From Rhizobium sp. Q54 (GTDB lineage Bacteria; Pseudomonadota; Alphaproteobacteria; Rhizobiales; Beijerinckiaceae), in assembly GCA_945903655.1 (NCBI GenBank), contig CAMDOY010000002.1, forward strand, positions 1 through 38,888: a stretch of 38,888 bases of DNA. Direction: 5' to 3'. Of the stretch, positions 24,636-32,995 are shown piece after piece. The notes under the pieces are model-generated. The model saw only the letters and a list, made by a program, of their open reading frames with translations. It was not told the origin of the DNA and made no database searches. Positions within the stretch are counted from its first letter, which is position 1. Each line of letters opens with the position of its first letter. The translations under genes were made by a program, and so were the position numbers.

Positions 24636-25286
24636 TCAGCGCGAGACGATCAGCGGCGCGCTGGTGGGCTCGCCAAGCTGCTCCCAGACATTGGGATCGG
24701 TCTGGGACTGGCGCTTGACGAAGCGATAGGGGAGCCTGGCCCAGGGCTTCACGTCATCGTTCATGTTATCGAGGATGAAATCGCCCCGATCCGTCTTCAC
24801 GGTGAGGATGGCGTGGCCTTCGCCGTTTTCGTCCTTGACGATGGTGACGAGAAGGGCCTGGCGCGGCAGGCCCTCCGCCATCAGGAGCTTGCGCTTGAGG
24901 AGCACATAGTCCTCGCAGTCGCCATAACCGTCTGCGGGAAGGTCCCAACGGTCCAGCACATTCCAGTGATCCGTGTCGGAGCGGGGCTTTATGGTGGCGT
25001 TGACGAGGAGATTGACGCGGCGGATGGCGCTCCACAGCCGCGGGGTCAGTTCAAGATCCTCGGCGGGCAATACATTCGCGGGGCATTCGGCCTCATAGCG
25101 ATTGCAGAAGTCCGCCCAGCCATAGGGGGTGAGCGTCTGGCCGGTGATGGAGATGGAGGTCGCTTGGGGAATGCTCTGGGTGCGGGCATGACGTTGCTGG
25201 TTCGCCTCGCCGTCCTGGCTGGACAGAGCCAAGGCCAGCGCGAACACGCCTCCCGCCAGCACAGTGCGATACGCAAACACACGCAT
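24636..25286 (-). CDS. bacterial transglutaminase-like cysteine peptidase (BTLCP)
   Basis: 216 residues from ATG 25286. A signal peptide covers about 1-29. The papain-like triad is visible: Cys124 in GYGDCEDYVLLKRKLL, His158 in GHAILTV and Asp173 in DFILDNM. Family members act in the periplasm; the Pseudomonas relative LapG cleaves a surface adhesin under control of cyclic di-GMP, but the alphaproteobacterial members are mostly not tied to that system. No LapD-like receptor is nearby. An open frame extends upstream to 25382 but has no signal-like start. Convergent with the DUF1178 gene. Confidence 0.88.
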   Translation of the reverse strand: MRVFAYRTVLAGGVFALALALSSQDGEANQQRHARTQSIPQATSISITGQTLTPYGWADFCNRYEAECPANVLPAEDLELTPRLWSAIRRVNLLVNATIKPRSDTDHWNVLDRWDLPADGYGDCEDYVLLKRKLLMAEGLPRQALLVTIVKDENGEGHAILTVKTDRGDFILDNMNDDVKPWARLPYRFVKRQSQTDPNVWEQLGEPTSAPLIVSR

Positions 25287-25474
25287 CTCCGTTCCCACGC
25301 TTCCAAACCGCCCGAGGGTTCGGGCCACGAACCGGGGGCGAAAACCACCCGGCCAGCCATGCCGCGCTTGCGCGTAAGGCATTGGTTAAGAAACCGTAAA
25401 CGAGAGAAGCTTGGCCGTCACCCCCGGCGGGAGACAAATCCGGGAGCGTGGTTAATCCGCCTCAGAGCAGATGC

Positions 25475-26197
25475 TCACAAGCGGCGGGCGGACATCATGT
25501 AGTTGATGTCGGTGTCGCGCGAGACCGCCCATTTGTTGCGCAGGAGCTGGAAGACGACGCCTGCGCGCGCACGCGCCGAAAGGCCCGCGTCCTCGATGGC
25601 GTCCTCGAGTTCGGCGGGGGTGATGAACTTCTCCCACTGGTGCGTGCCCTTGGGCACCCAGCCCAGCACATATTCCGCCCCCACGATGGCCAGCGCAAAG
25701 CTCTTGAAGGTGCGGTTGAGGGTGGCGGCGAAAAACCAGCCGCCCGGCTTCACCATGGAACAGGCGGTGACGACGAAGGCGGGCATGTCCACCACATGCT
25801 CCAGCACCTCCATGGCGCAGACCACGTCAAACTGCGCCCCGCTCTGGGCCATGGCCTCGGCGGTGTCAGCGCGATAGTCGATGGTCAGCCCGCCCTGCGC
25901 CGCATGCTTGCGCGCAACGCCTATGACGCCGGGGGAGGGATCGATGGCCGTGACCTCAGCGCCCGCCTTGGCAAGGGCCTCGCTGAAGAGCCCGCCGCCG
26001 CAGCCGATATCCAGAACCTTGAGCCCCGCCAATTCCGCATGACCATGGGTCGCGATTTGCTCTTCGACGAAACGCAGGCGCAGGGGATTGATGAGATGCA
26101 GCGGCTTCATGGGCCCCTTGGGATCCCACCAGCTTTCTCCAAGCCTTTCGAATCGCTCGACATCGGCTGGGTCGATGGATGCTGATTGCGCCTGCAT
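25475..26197 (-). CDS. ubiG: ubiquinone biosynthesis O-methyltransferase
   Basis: 240 residues. SAM-binding motif I VLDIGCGGG is at 61-69; other matches are WWDPKGPMKPLHLINPLRL, CAMEVLEHV and the membrane-binding region NRTFKSFALAIVGAEYVLGWVP. UbiG does both O-methylations of ubiquinone synthesis at the inner membrane. ATG 26197 has GGAG about 10 bases upstream. It is divergent from the AT-hook gene and in related genomes is often next to lysC, which here follows that gene. Confidence 0.96.
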   Translation of the reverse strand: MQAQSASIDPADVERFERLGESWWDPKGPMKPLHLINPLRLRFVEEQIATHGHAELAGLKVLDIGCGGGLFSEALAKAGAEVTAIDPSPGVIGVARKHAAQGGLTIDYRADTAEAMAQSGAQFDVVCAMEVLEHVVDMPAFVVTACSMVKPGGWFFAATLNRTFKSFALAIVGAEYVLGWVPKGTHQWEKFITPAELEDAIEDAGLSARARAGVVFQLLRNKWAVSRDTDINYMMSARRL

Positions 26198-26261
26198 GAG
26201 ATAAGCACTCCGGATGATCTGGGGCTTCTACTACTTTTCTCAGACGCCGCCAAAGCGCCAG

Positions 26262-26290
26262 TTGTATTCTACGGATGAGACATATATTAT
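26262..26290 (+). promoter_or_regulatory. candidate promoter in the AT-rich gap before the AT-hook gene
   Basis: TTGTAT and TATTAT with 17-base spacing occur in the most AT-rich intergenic piece here. It would give a leader of about 105 bases containing two copies of TTTTTCTGA (26299-26319). Confidence 0.38.
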
Positions 26291-26403
26291 TAGATTCGTT
26301 TTTCTGACCTGTTTTTCTGAATGGATTGTTTAAGTCCCTTTCAGGCCAAGTGTGGTCGGAACGTCGCGAATCCAACATTTCAGCTTTGGAACGCAGAGGC
26401 CCC

Positions 26404-27243
26404 ATGAAACGTCCGATCAAGCCCTTTGTCGTCGAGGTGCGCAAGGGCTCAAAGAATCAGAAGAAAAAAACGCCCGTGACGGATTTGCTTCCGTTTGACA
26501 TGCTTGAAGAGAAGCCTCGCGAGAACGGCGCGCTCAAGCGCGCCGAGGCGGCCCTGTTCAAAGCGGCCCCCAAGGTGGAGGAGAGCGTCGCCTCCAGCCG
26601 GTCTGGCCGCATTCTGGAAAGCATCGCCGTGGGCGAGCCAAAGGCCGAGGAGCCGCTGGTCGAGAGCAAACGTCGCGGCCGCCCCCCGGGATCCCGCAAC
26701 AAACCAAGGGAATTGGTGGCCGCCAGGCCGGAGGCCGCCGAGCCCCCCAAGCGCCGCGGTCGCCCACCGAAGGTCGTCGAGGGCTCCGTCCGCAAGGTGC
26801 AATTGACGCCCGAACTCGCCAGCGCCGCCCTTGAAAGCATCGCAAAAGCTGGCGTCACGCGCCCGGTTCCGCCGGTCATCTCGACCCAGAAGACGCCAAA
26901 AACCCTCCCCCGCGTCAAGCCGACGCGGGCGCCCCGCGAAGCCCAGCCCGTCCTCAAAGCCGTCAAGAAGAAAACTCCGGTCAAGGCGGCTCCGCGCCAG
27001 AGCGCGCCGGAACATCAGCCAGCCCCAACACCTGCGCCTGCGACGATGCGCCCGTCATCGCCCCTCGACCGCCTGCCGCGCCTGCTCACCATGACGACGG
27101 ACATGGGGCGAGATGACCCGCTCGCCCTGTTCGCCGCCCTGCTGCGGCCCCGCGCCGGACAGCGGTGGACACGGCGCCTGCGCGGCGTCGCCTTCTTCGC
27201 CTATGAGCGCCGCCAGCGAAAATCCATCCCGACCCCGCGTTGA
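26404..27243 (+). CDS. basic protein with two AT-hook motifs, function unknown
   Basis: 279 residues from ATG 26404 (AGAGG just upstream). Lys, Arg, Pro and Ala dominate. Two AT-hook-like cores occur: KRRGRPPGSRNK at 89-100 and RRGRPPK at 117-123, which in known proteins insert into the minor groove of AT-rich DNA. Residues 160-215 are disordered, basic and Pro-rich. The C-terminal 60 residues (SPLDRLPRLLTM...DPLALFAALLRPRAGQRWTRRLRGVAFFAYERR) look folded. A chromosome-binding or nucleoid role is plausible but inferred only from composition. Sited between ubiG and lysC on the lysC strand, 116 bases upstream of lysC. Confidence 0.8.
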   Translation: MKRPIKPFVVEVRKGSKNQKKKTPVTDLLPFDMLEEKPRENGALKRAEAALFKAAPKVEESVASSRSGRILESIAVGEPKAEEPLVESKRRGRPPGSRNKPRELVAARPEAAEPPKRRGRPPKVVEGSVRKVQLTPELASAALESIAKAGVTRPVPPVISTQKTPKTLPRVKPTRAPREAQPVLKAVKKKTPVKAAPRQSAPEHQPAPTPAPATMRPSSPLDRLPRLLTMTTDMGRDDPLALFAALLRPRAGQRWTRRLRGVAFFAYERRQRKSIPTPR

Positions 27244-27359
27244 CAGGCGCGAACGGCGCCGTCATAGAACCCGCATCACGCGAGCGCGGGCCTCTGGCTG
27301 CGCTGCGCTGACCGCTTCACGGCAAGAAGATTTTCGCTCAAGACAATCGCTCGGGATCA

Positions 27360-28595
27360 ATGGCTCGCCTCGTCATGAAATTCGGCGGCACTTCTGTCGC
27401 CAACATCGAACGGATCCGCAACGTCGCGCAGCATGTGAAGCGCGAAGTGGAAGCGGGCCACGAGGTCGCCGTGGTGGTCTCCGCCATGTCCGGCAAGACC
27501 AATGAGCTCGTGGCCTGGTGCGCCGACGCCTCGAAACTCTACGACAAGCGCGAATATGACGCGGTCGTGGCGTCTGGCGAACAGGTCACCTCCGGGCTTC
27601 TGGCCATCGCCCTGCAGGAAATCGGCATCCCCGCCCGCTCGTGGCAGGGCTGGCAGATCCCCATCCGCACCTCGGACGCCCATGGCTCCGCCCGCATCGA
27701 ATCCATTGAAGAGGCGGGCCTGGCGGCAGGCTTCGCCCGCAAGGAGGTCGCGGTCATCGCGGGCTTCCAGGGGATCCACGAGGCCAGCGGTCGGCTGACG
27801 ACGCTGGGACGCGGCGGCTCAGACACCAGCGCGGTCGCCATCGCCGCCGCCATCAAGGCGGACCGCTGCGACATCTATACCGACGTGGACGGGGTCTATA
27901 CGACCGATCCGCGCATCGTGCCCAAGGCGCGTCGGCTCGACCGGGTCGCCTTCGAGGAAATGCTTGAAATGGCGTCGCTTGGCGCCAAGGTGCTGCAGGT
28001 TCGCTCCGTCGAGGTGGCGATGGTGCACAAGGTGAAGACCTTCGTGCGCTCCTCCTTCGACGATCCGGCGGACCCCAAGCCCGGCACGCTCATTTGTGAC
28101 GAGGAGGACATCGTGGAACAGCAGGTCGTCACCGGAATCGCCTTCTCGCGCGATGAGGCGCAATTGACCCTGCGCCGCGTCTCCGACAAGCCCGGCGTCG
28201 CGGCGGCCATCTTCGTGCCCCTCGCCGAAGCCAATATCAATGTGGACATGATCATCCAGGTCGTCTCCGACGACGCGAAGACCACAGACATCACCTTCAC
28301 GGTGCCCCAGGCGGATTTCGAGCGCGCCCGCACCATGCTGGAGGGCATGCGCGCCGATATCGGCTTCGCGACGCTTCAGGGCGCCAATGATGTGGTGAAG
28401 ATCTCCGCCATCGGCATCGGCATGCGCAGCCATGCGGGCGTCGCCGCCCGGGCCTTCAAGGCTCTGGCCGACAAGGGCATCAACATCCGCGCCATCACCA
28501 CCAGCGAGATCAAGTTCTCGGTGCTGATCGACGCGGAATATACGGAGCTGGCGGTGCGCACGCTCCACACGCTCTACGGCCTCGACAAGGCCTGA
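27360..28595 (+). CDS. lysC: aspartate kinase
   Basis: 411 residues. The kinase domain has KFGGTSV at 7-13, VSAMSGKTN, ASGEQVTSGLLA, TLGRGGSDTSAVA and TDVDGVYTTDPR; two C-terminal ACT domains from about 265 (TLRRVSDKPGVAAAIF, ISAIGIGMRSHAGVAARAF) bind lysine and/or threonine as feedback inhibitors. It starts the aspartate pathway to lysine, threonine and methionine. ATG 27360 has a GGGAT upstream. In many rhizobiales ptsP and prfA follow directly; here they lie 8 kb away on the other strand, so the block has been rearranged. Confidence 0.97.
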   Translation: MARLVMKFGGTSVANIERIRNVAQHVKREVEAGHEVAVVVSAMSGKTNELVAWCADASKLYDKREYDAVVASGEQVTSGLLAIALQEIGIPARSWQGWQIPIRTSDAHGSARIESIEEAGLAAGFARKEVAVIAGFQGIHEASGRLTTLGRGGSDTSAVAIAAAIKADRCDIYTDVDGVYTTDPRIVPKARRLDRVAFEEMLEMASLGAKVLQVRSVEVAMVHKVKTFVRSSFDDPADPKPGTLICDEEDIVEQQVVTGIAFSRDEAQLTLRRVSDKPGVAAAIFVPLAEANINVDMIIQVVSDDAKTTDITFTVPQADFERARTMLEGMRADIGFATLQGANDVVKISAIGIGMRSHAGVAARAFKALADKGINIRAITTSEIKFSVLIDAEYTELAVRTLHTLYGLDKA

Positions 28596-28616
28596 GCAGA
28601 CCAGGGCTCGTGGCGG

Positions 28617-28847
28617 TCAGAAATCGACCGCCCGACCGTCGATCTCCCAATCGCCGAACCGCGAGGGGTCCAGCCCGCCGCGCCCATTGATTTCGGTGGG
28701 CGCCGCCGCTTTCGCCACGTCAGCGAGCCTGCGCCGCTCGGCGGCCTCCGCCAAAGCGCGTTCGGCGGCTGGGGTCAGCGGCTTTTTGGGCTGGGCGTCC
28801 GCCGGGGCCTTTTCCCCCGCATCCTGCTTCGGCTCGTCGGACTGCAT
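28617..28847 (-). CDS. succinate dehydrogenase assembly factor 4 (DUF1674)
   Basis: 76 residues with a charged low-complexity N terminus and the diagnostic C terminus INGRGGLDPSRFGDWEIDG ending in DF. The mitochondrial homologue SDHAF4 binds flavinated SdhA and helps it join SdhB. The alphaproteobacterial members are presumed to act the same way. ATG 28847 has AGGGG 7 bases upstream. It converges with lysC with 21 bases between stops. No sdh genes are near. Confidence 0.9.
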   Translation of the reverse strand: MQSDEPKQDAGEKAPADAQPKKPLTPAAERALAEAAERRRLADVAKAAAPTEINGRGGLDPSRFGDWEIDGRAVDF

Positions 28848-29028
28848 CGCTTAACCCCTGTGGTCTCTTCGCCCCCCCGAGGGGACGAGCCATCTATCAT
28901 GGATCGGCTCAAAAAGATCAGCCTTTCGTGCGGGTAATGCTGAAGCTCAAGTCATTCGCCCCGCCTTCCCTTGCCTAGACCCCCTGACAACCCTATGAAT
29001 CTGCAAAGTGGCGGCACGGTTGCGGATC

Positions 29029-29070
29029 CTGATTCGGCGCGTGTGAGCGCCCTTCCCAAATCCGAATCAG
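29029..29070. repeat. 9-bp inverted repeat upstream of rsmB
   Basis: CTGATTCGG and CCGAATCAG are perfect inverted copies separated by 24 bases, ending 12 bases before the rsmB start. On mRNA this would form a hairpin near the ribosome site; on DNA it could be a two-site operator. Confidence 0.5.
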
Positions 29071-29082
29071 AAAAGTTGCCTC

Positions 29083-30444
29083 GTGACGAAACCGCCTCGA
29101 TCTTTTCAGCAGCGACAAGCCCCGCCCGCGCCCCCGCCGCCGGGATTGCATGCGCGGCTCGTGGCCGCCGCCGTGCTGGCCGATGTGGCGGGCCAGGGCT
29201 CGACTCTCGACGAGCGCCTGGGCGCCGAAGCCTCCGCCCGCATGAGCGATCTGGATCCGCGCGACCGCGCCCTCGTGCGCTCCATCACGACCGTCGCCCT
29301 GCGCAGGCTTGGCGCGATCCGCGCGACCCTCGCCCGGTTCCTGGAAAAGGGCCTTCCGAAAAAAGCGGCGGCTGTCGAATGGACCCTTATCACGGCCACA
29401 GCGCAGATCCTGTTTCTGGACGTGCCCGACCACGCCGCCGTGGATCTGGCGGTTCACGCCATTCGCAGGGATCCGCGCACCGCAGCCTTCGCCTCCCTGG
29501 TGAATGCGGTTCTGCGCAACGTGATCCGCGCCCGCGACGAGCTCATCTCGCCCGCCGACCCCTTCATCGACACCCCCGCCTGGCTCGCGGCCCGCTGGCG
29601 CAAGACCTATGGGGAAGAGACCGCCGCCGCCATCGTGCGCGCGCATCAACTCGAACCGACCCTTGATCTGACCGTGAAGCAGGACGCTGAGGGCTGGGCG
29701 GAGAAGCTTGGCGGCTTCGTGCTGCCCACCGGATCCGTCCGCCTGCTCAACCACGCGCCGATCACGGAATTGCCGGGCTATGACGAGGGCGCCTGGTGGG
29801 TGCAGGACGCCGCCGCAAGCCTGCCCGCCCGCCTCCTGCGGGTCGAGCCGGGCATGCGCGTCATTGATCTATGCGCGGCGCCCGGCGGCAAGACCGCCCA
29901 ACTCGCCCATGCGGGCGCGCAGGTCGTGGCGCTGGACCGCTCCGCCGAGCGGATGAAACGGGTCAGCGCCAATCTGGAGCGACTGGGACTCTGCGCCGAA
30001 CTATCGGTGGGCGACGCCCTGAGTTTCGAGGCGCCAGCCTTTGACGCGGTTCTGCTGGATGCGCCCTGCACCTCCACGGGGACCATTCGCCGCCATCCGG
30101 ATGTCGCCTGGACCAAACGCGCCAGCGACATCACTGCCCTCGCCAAGGTGCAGGCCCGCATGATCGATCACGCCATCGAACTTCTGAAGCCGGGGGGGAC
30201 GCTGGTCTATTCCACCTGCTCGCTGGAGCCCGAAGAGGGGGAGCTCCAGATCAACGCGCTGCTGCGACGGAACCCGGATGTGATCCGCGCCCCCATTGAG
30301 GAGAACGAGCCGGGCGTGCCGAAGGTGTGCATATCTCCCTCCGGGGACTTGCGAACGCTTCCCTGTCATCTCTACGATGAAGACTCTCGGCGTTCTGGGC
30401 TTGATGGGTTTTTTGCGGCCCGCCTCGTGCGTCGGAGCAAGTAG
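29083..30444 (+). CDS. rsmB: 16S rRNA (cytosine967-C5)-methyltransferase
   Basis: 453 residues. An N-terminal NusB-like RNA-binding domain (about 20-155) precedes the Rossmann methyltransferase: SAM motif IDLCAAPGGKTAQL at 261-274, DAPCTSTGT with Cys329 and YSTCSLEPEE with Cys379, the pair used in m5C chemistry. It methylates C967 of 16S rRNA. The start is GTG 29083 with a weak ribosome site; an inverted repeat lies just before it. The next gene begins 2 bases after the stop. rsmB-heparinase-purH is a conserved order in rhizobiales. Confidence 0.94.
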   Translation: MTKPPRSFQQRQAPPAPPPPGLHARLVAAAVLADVAGQGSTLDERLGAEASARMSDLDPRDRALVRSITTVALRRLGAIRATLARFLEKGLPKKAAAVEWTLITATAQILFLDVPDHAAVDLAVHAIRRDPRTAAFASLVNAVLRNVIRARDELISPADPFIDTPAWLAARWRKTYGEETAAAIVRAHQLEPTLDLTVKQDAEGWAEKLGGFVLPTGSVRLLNHAPITELPGYDEGAWWVQDAAASLPARLLRVEPGMRVIDLCAAPGGKTAQLAHAGAQVVALDRSAERMKRVSANLERLGLCAELSVGDALSFEAPAFDAVLLDAPCTSTGTIRRHPDVAWTKRASDITALAKVQARMIDHAIELLKPGGTLVYSTCSLEPEEGELQINALLRRNPDVIRAPIEENEPGVPKVCISPSGDLRTLPCHLYDEDSRRSGLDGFFAARLVRRSK

Positions 30445-30446
30445 CG

Positions 30447-32177
30447 TTGGTTCGTGAAGGGCAGGCGGGGGTGTCGCAGTCGGTGGCAGAACGGGTCCAG
30501 CTCGCAGTGATGGCGGCTGGACAAGGCTTCGAATGGCTGCGCCGCCGTGCTGGTTGGCCAATGAGCCTTGTTGACCTCGTGGACCTCGGCGGCCCTGACC
30601 GCCTGGTGATCGCACCCCAGGACATCCGCACGGCCGACCCCACCATGGCCGCCGATATTTATGCGGGTTATTTCGCCTTCGCTGGTAAAATGGTGAACGC
30701 CCATGGGGTGTCGCCCTTCGAGGTCGCGCCCCCCTCGCCCGCCTGGGCGGCCAATCTCGCAGGCTTTGGCTGGCTGCGGCATCTGCGGGCGGCGGACACC
30801 GCGCTCGCCCGCGCCAATGGCCGCGTTCTCGTGGAAGACTGGATCGACACGCGTGGGCGCCCCTCGAACGCCATTGATTGGGAGCCCCGGGTCATCGCCC
30901 GCCGGTTGCTCTCCTGGCTGAGCCAATCGCCGCTCATCCTGGAAGGGGCTGACCGCCAGTTCTACAGCCGCTTCATGAAGAACATCAGCCGACAGGCCAC
31001 GATCCTGCAGCGGCGCATGAACGAGGGACCTGGCGGAGAGACCCGGCTGCTGGTCCTGATCGCGCTCTCGGAGTTCAGTCTGTGCGCAGATGGGGTGAGC
31101 AGCCTGCAAACGCGCATGAGCCGCCTGCTGGACGAAGAGCTTGGGCGACAGATTCTGGGCGATGGCGGCCATATCGCCCGCAATCCCCAAACCATCATCG
31201 ACCTGCTGCTCGATTTGCTTCCCCTCCGCCAGTCCTATGCGGCGCGTGGCGTGAGCGCGCCGCCGCAACTGCTAAACGCCATCGACCGCATGATGCCGAT
31301 GCTGCGCCTCTTCCGCCATGGCGATGGATCCATCGCGCTCTTCAATGGCATGGGGCCCACGGCGCCCCATGACCTCGCGACCATCCTCGCCTATGACGAC
31401 GCCCGTTCCGCGCCCCTCGCCAACGCCCCCTATAGCGGCTACCAGCGGCTGGAGACCGGCCCTGCGGTGTTGATCCTTGATGCGGGCGCCCCGCCCCCCG
31501 CCGAATATTCGAGCCGGGCCCACGCGGGATGCCTGTCCTTCGAATTTTCCTTCGAGACGCAGCGCCTCATCGTGAACTGCGGCGGCCCGAACGAGAGCAA
31601 CGCCGACATGCGCGACATCGCGCGTTCGACCGCCGCCCATTCGACCGTGACCATGGCCGACACCTCCTCCTGCCAATACGCCAAGGCCGCAGGCCTCAAG
31701 CGATTGCAGGAAGGCCAGATCGTCAGCGGGCCGCGCAAGATCACGGTGAACCGGCAATCGGCGGAGGATTGCATCGCGATCGAAGCCAGCCATGACGGCT
31801 ATGATCGCCAATTCGGCGTCATCCATAACCGCAGCCTCTTTCTGTCGATCGATGGCGAAAGGCTTGAGGGGGAAGACACGATCCTCGATTCCGGACGCAA
31901 GGTCTCCAACGCCTTGCTGGCTCGATATGCGATCAGGTTTCATCTGCACCCCAGCGTGCGCGCGCAGTTGAGAGAAGATCGGCAATCCGTGGATCTCTTC
32001 ACGCCCTCAGGCCAGATCTGGACCTTCGAGTCCGAAGGTTATGAGATCGATATTGAGGAAAGCATCTTTTTCGCCGGTTCCCATGGCGTGGGCAGAACCG
32101 AGCAAATCGTCATTCACGCCAGCAGGCGCGACGAGGGGCCCATCAACTGGAGCCTCGTGAAGGCCTCCGCCGACTGA
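30447..32177 (+). CDS. heparinase II/III family protein
   Basis: 576 residues from TTG 30447; GTG 30471 with GGCGGGG/AAGGG upstream is an equally good start. An alpha-helical N-terminal part (about 90-300, with LLSWLSQSPLIL and RFMKNISRQATILQRR) precedes a beta-rich domain from about 340, with HAGCLSFEFSFETQRLIVNCG and AAHSTVTMAD typical of heparinase II/III. No signal peptide is visible. Family members cleave uronate-containing polysaccharides by beta-elimination; this clade is a housekeeping member next to rsmB and has no proven substrate. It is translated directly after rsmB. Confidence 0.86.
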   Translation: MVREGQAGVSQSVAERVQLAVMAAGQGFEWLRRRAGWPMSLVDLVDLGGPDRLVIAPQDIRTADPTMAADIYAGYFAFAGKMVNAHGVSPFEVAPPSPAWAANLAGFGWLRHLRAADTALARANGRVLVEDWIDTRGRPSNAIDWEPRVIARRLLSWLSQSPLILEGADRQFYSRFMKNISRQATILQRRMNEGPGGETRLLVLIALSEFSLCADGVSSLQTRMSRLLDEELGRQILGDGGHIARNPQTIIDLLLDLLPLRQSYAARGVSAPPQLLNAIDRMMPMLRLFRHGDGSIALFNGMGPTAPHDLATILAYDDARSAPLANAPYSGYQRLETGPAVLILDAGAPPPAEYSSRAHAGCLSFEFSFETQRLIVNCGGPNESNADMRDIARSTAAHSTVTMADTSSCQYAKAAGLKRLQEGQIVSGPRKITVNRQSAEDCIAIEASHDGYDRQFGVIHNRSLFLSIDGERLEGEDTILDSGRKVSNALLARYAIRFHLHPSVRAQLREDRQSVDLFTPSGQIWTFESEGYEIDIEESIFFAGSHGVGRTEQIVIHASRRDEGPINWSLVKASAD

Positions 32178-32212
32178 CGACGCCTTTTTCAAAGGCCGCA
32201 CATCGACGCATC

Positions 32213-32245
32213 AAAAAAGCGCCCGTTCCTTTCGAAACGGGCGCT
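32213..32245 (-). terminator. Rho-independent terminator for the 32278-32706 gene
   Basis: In the minus direction AGCGCCCGTT and AACGGGCGCT form a 10-bp perfect stem with an 8-base loop, followed by TTTTTT. It begins 32 bases after the stop of the minus-strand gene. From the other side, with the AATTTTC after the stem, it may also end the heparinase transcript. Confidence 0.85.
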
Positions 32246-32277
32246 CTGGAATTTTCATTTCAGGTTGAAAGCAGCGT

Positions 32278-32706
32278 CTATCGCCCGCCCAGACGGATGA
32301 GGGTGCGCGGCGCGCCCGCCACCCCAAGACCGCGGAAGGGCTTGCGCTCCACCGTGACGCCTTCGCTGCGCTCGAAGCGCGGCGTGAAGCCAGCGCTCTT
32401 GCGCTCGACCGTGACGGAAGGCTTGCGCTCGACCACGACCGCGCGCTGGGCGCCGGCCCTGTTGCTGGAGAAGGTGACTTCGGGAGCCGGGGCGCGTCTC
32501 GCCGCAGCCGCACGCACCGCCATCTTGGCCACGAGGTCGCGGGCCTCCTCGATGGGGGCGCCCATGAGTTCTGCTGCGAAGGCGGCTTGATCCTCGGCGT
32601 CGTCCATGAAGCCCTGGGCCGCCAGCACCGCCTCCTCAAGGGTCGGGGGGTCGTAGCGAACGCGAACGGGGGGACGGTTCTTCGCCTTGGAGGGGGTGGG
32701 GCGCAT
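32278..32706 (-). CDS. uncharacterised basic protein with TVERK repeats
   Basis: 142 residues from ATG 32706 (GGAAA 7 bases upstream); the open frame before it is not a gene. Residues 1-20 are basic and Pro-rich, 22-72 helical and acidic-to-neutral (PTLEEAVLAAQGFMDDAEDQ, AAELMGAPIEEARDLVAKM), and 78-140 contain short repeats around VVERKPSVTVERK and VTVERKPFRG with Arg-rich surroundings. I know no family for it. The helical part could be a protein-binding module and the basic tail nucleic-acid binding; both are guesses from composition. It has its own terminator and a palindrome at its promoter, so it is a separately regulated single gene. Confidence 0.75.
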   Translation of the reverse strand: MRPTPSKAKNRPPVRVRYDPPTLEEAVLAAQGFMDDAEDQAAFAAELMGAPIEEARDLVAKMAVRAAAARRAPAPEVTFSSNRAGAQRAVVVERKPSVTVERKSAGFTPRFERSEGVTVERKPFRGLGVAGAPRTLIRLGGR

Positions 32707-32759
32707 CGGCTTTTTCCGGTTTATCGGTTGGCTGAGGCGTTCGCGCCGCAGCAGGTCAT

Positions 32760-32774
32760 TTGTGCATTGCACAA
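32760..32774. promoter_or_regulatory. 15-bp perfect palindrome, candidate operator
   Basis: TTGTGC-ATT-GCACAA lies 54 bases upstream of the 32278-32706 gene, overlapping the end of a minus-strand -10 candidate TATATT (32773-32778) and covering the expected transcription start. This is where a repressor would bind. TGC-rich palindromes of this type recall PhaR-type operators, but the regulator is unknown. Confidence 0.5.
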
Positions 32775-32995
32775 TATAGCACTCAATCTCAGTACGCAAC
32801 CAAATCAGAACTGGATTAAGGAACGGTGGACAAGTGACACGTCGGGTTTCGATTTTCCAGTCCCTTAGGCGGATTTCCCCGTGTTTCCCGCAATCTCTGG
32901 GCCAAGGCCGCCGCGCGCTGCTTTTGTCTCGGGCCGCATCGTGGTAAGCGCCCGCAAGCCCCTGACAGCAAGCTCCCAACAGAATGCAGGTTCCC

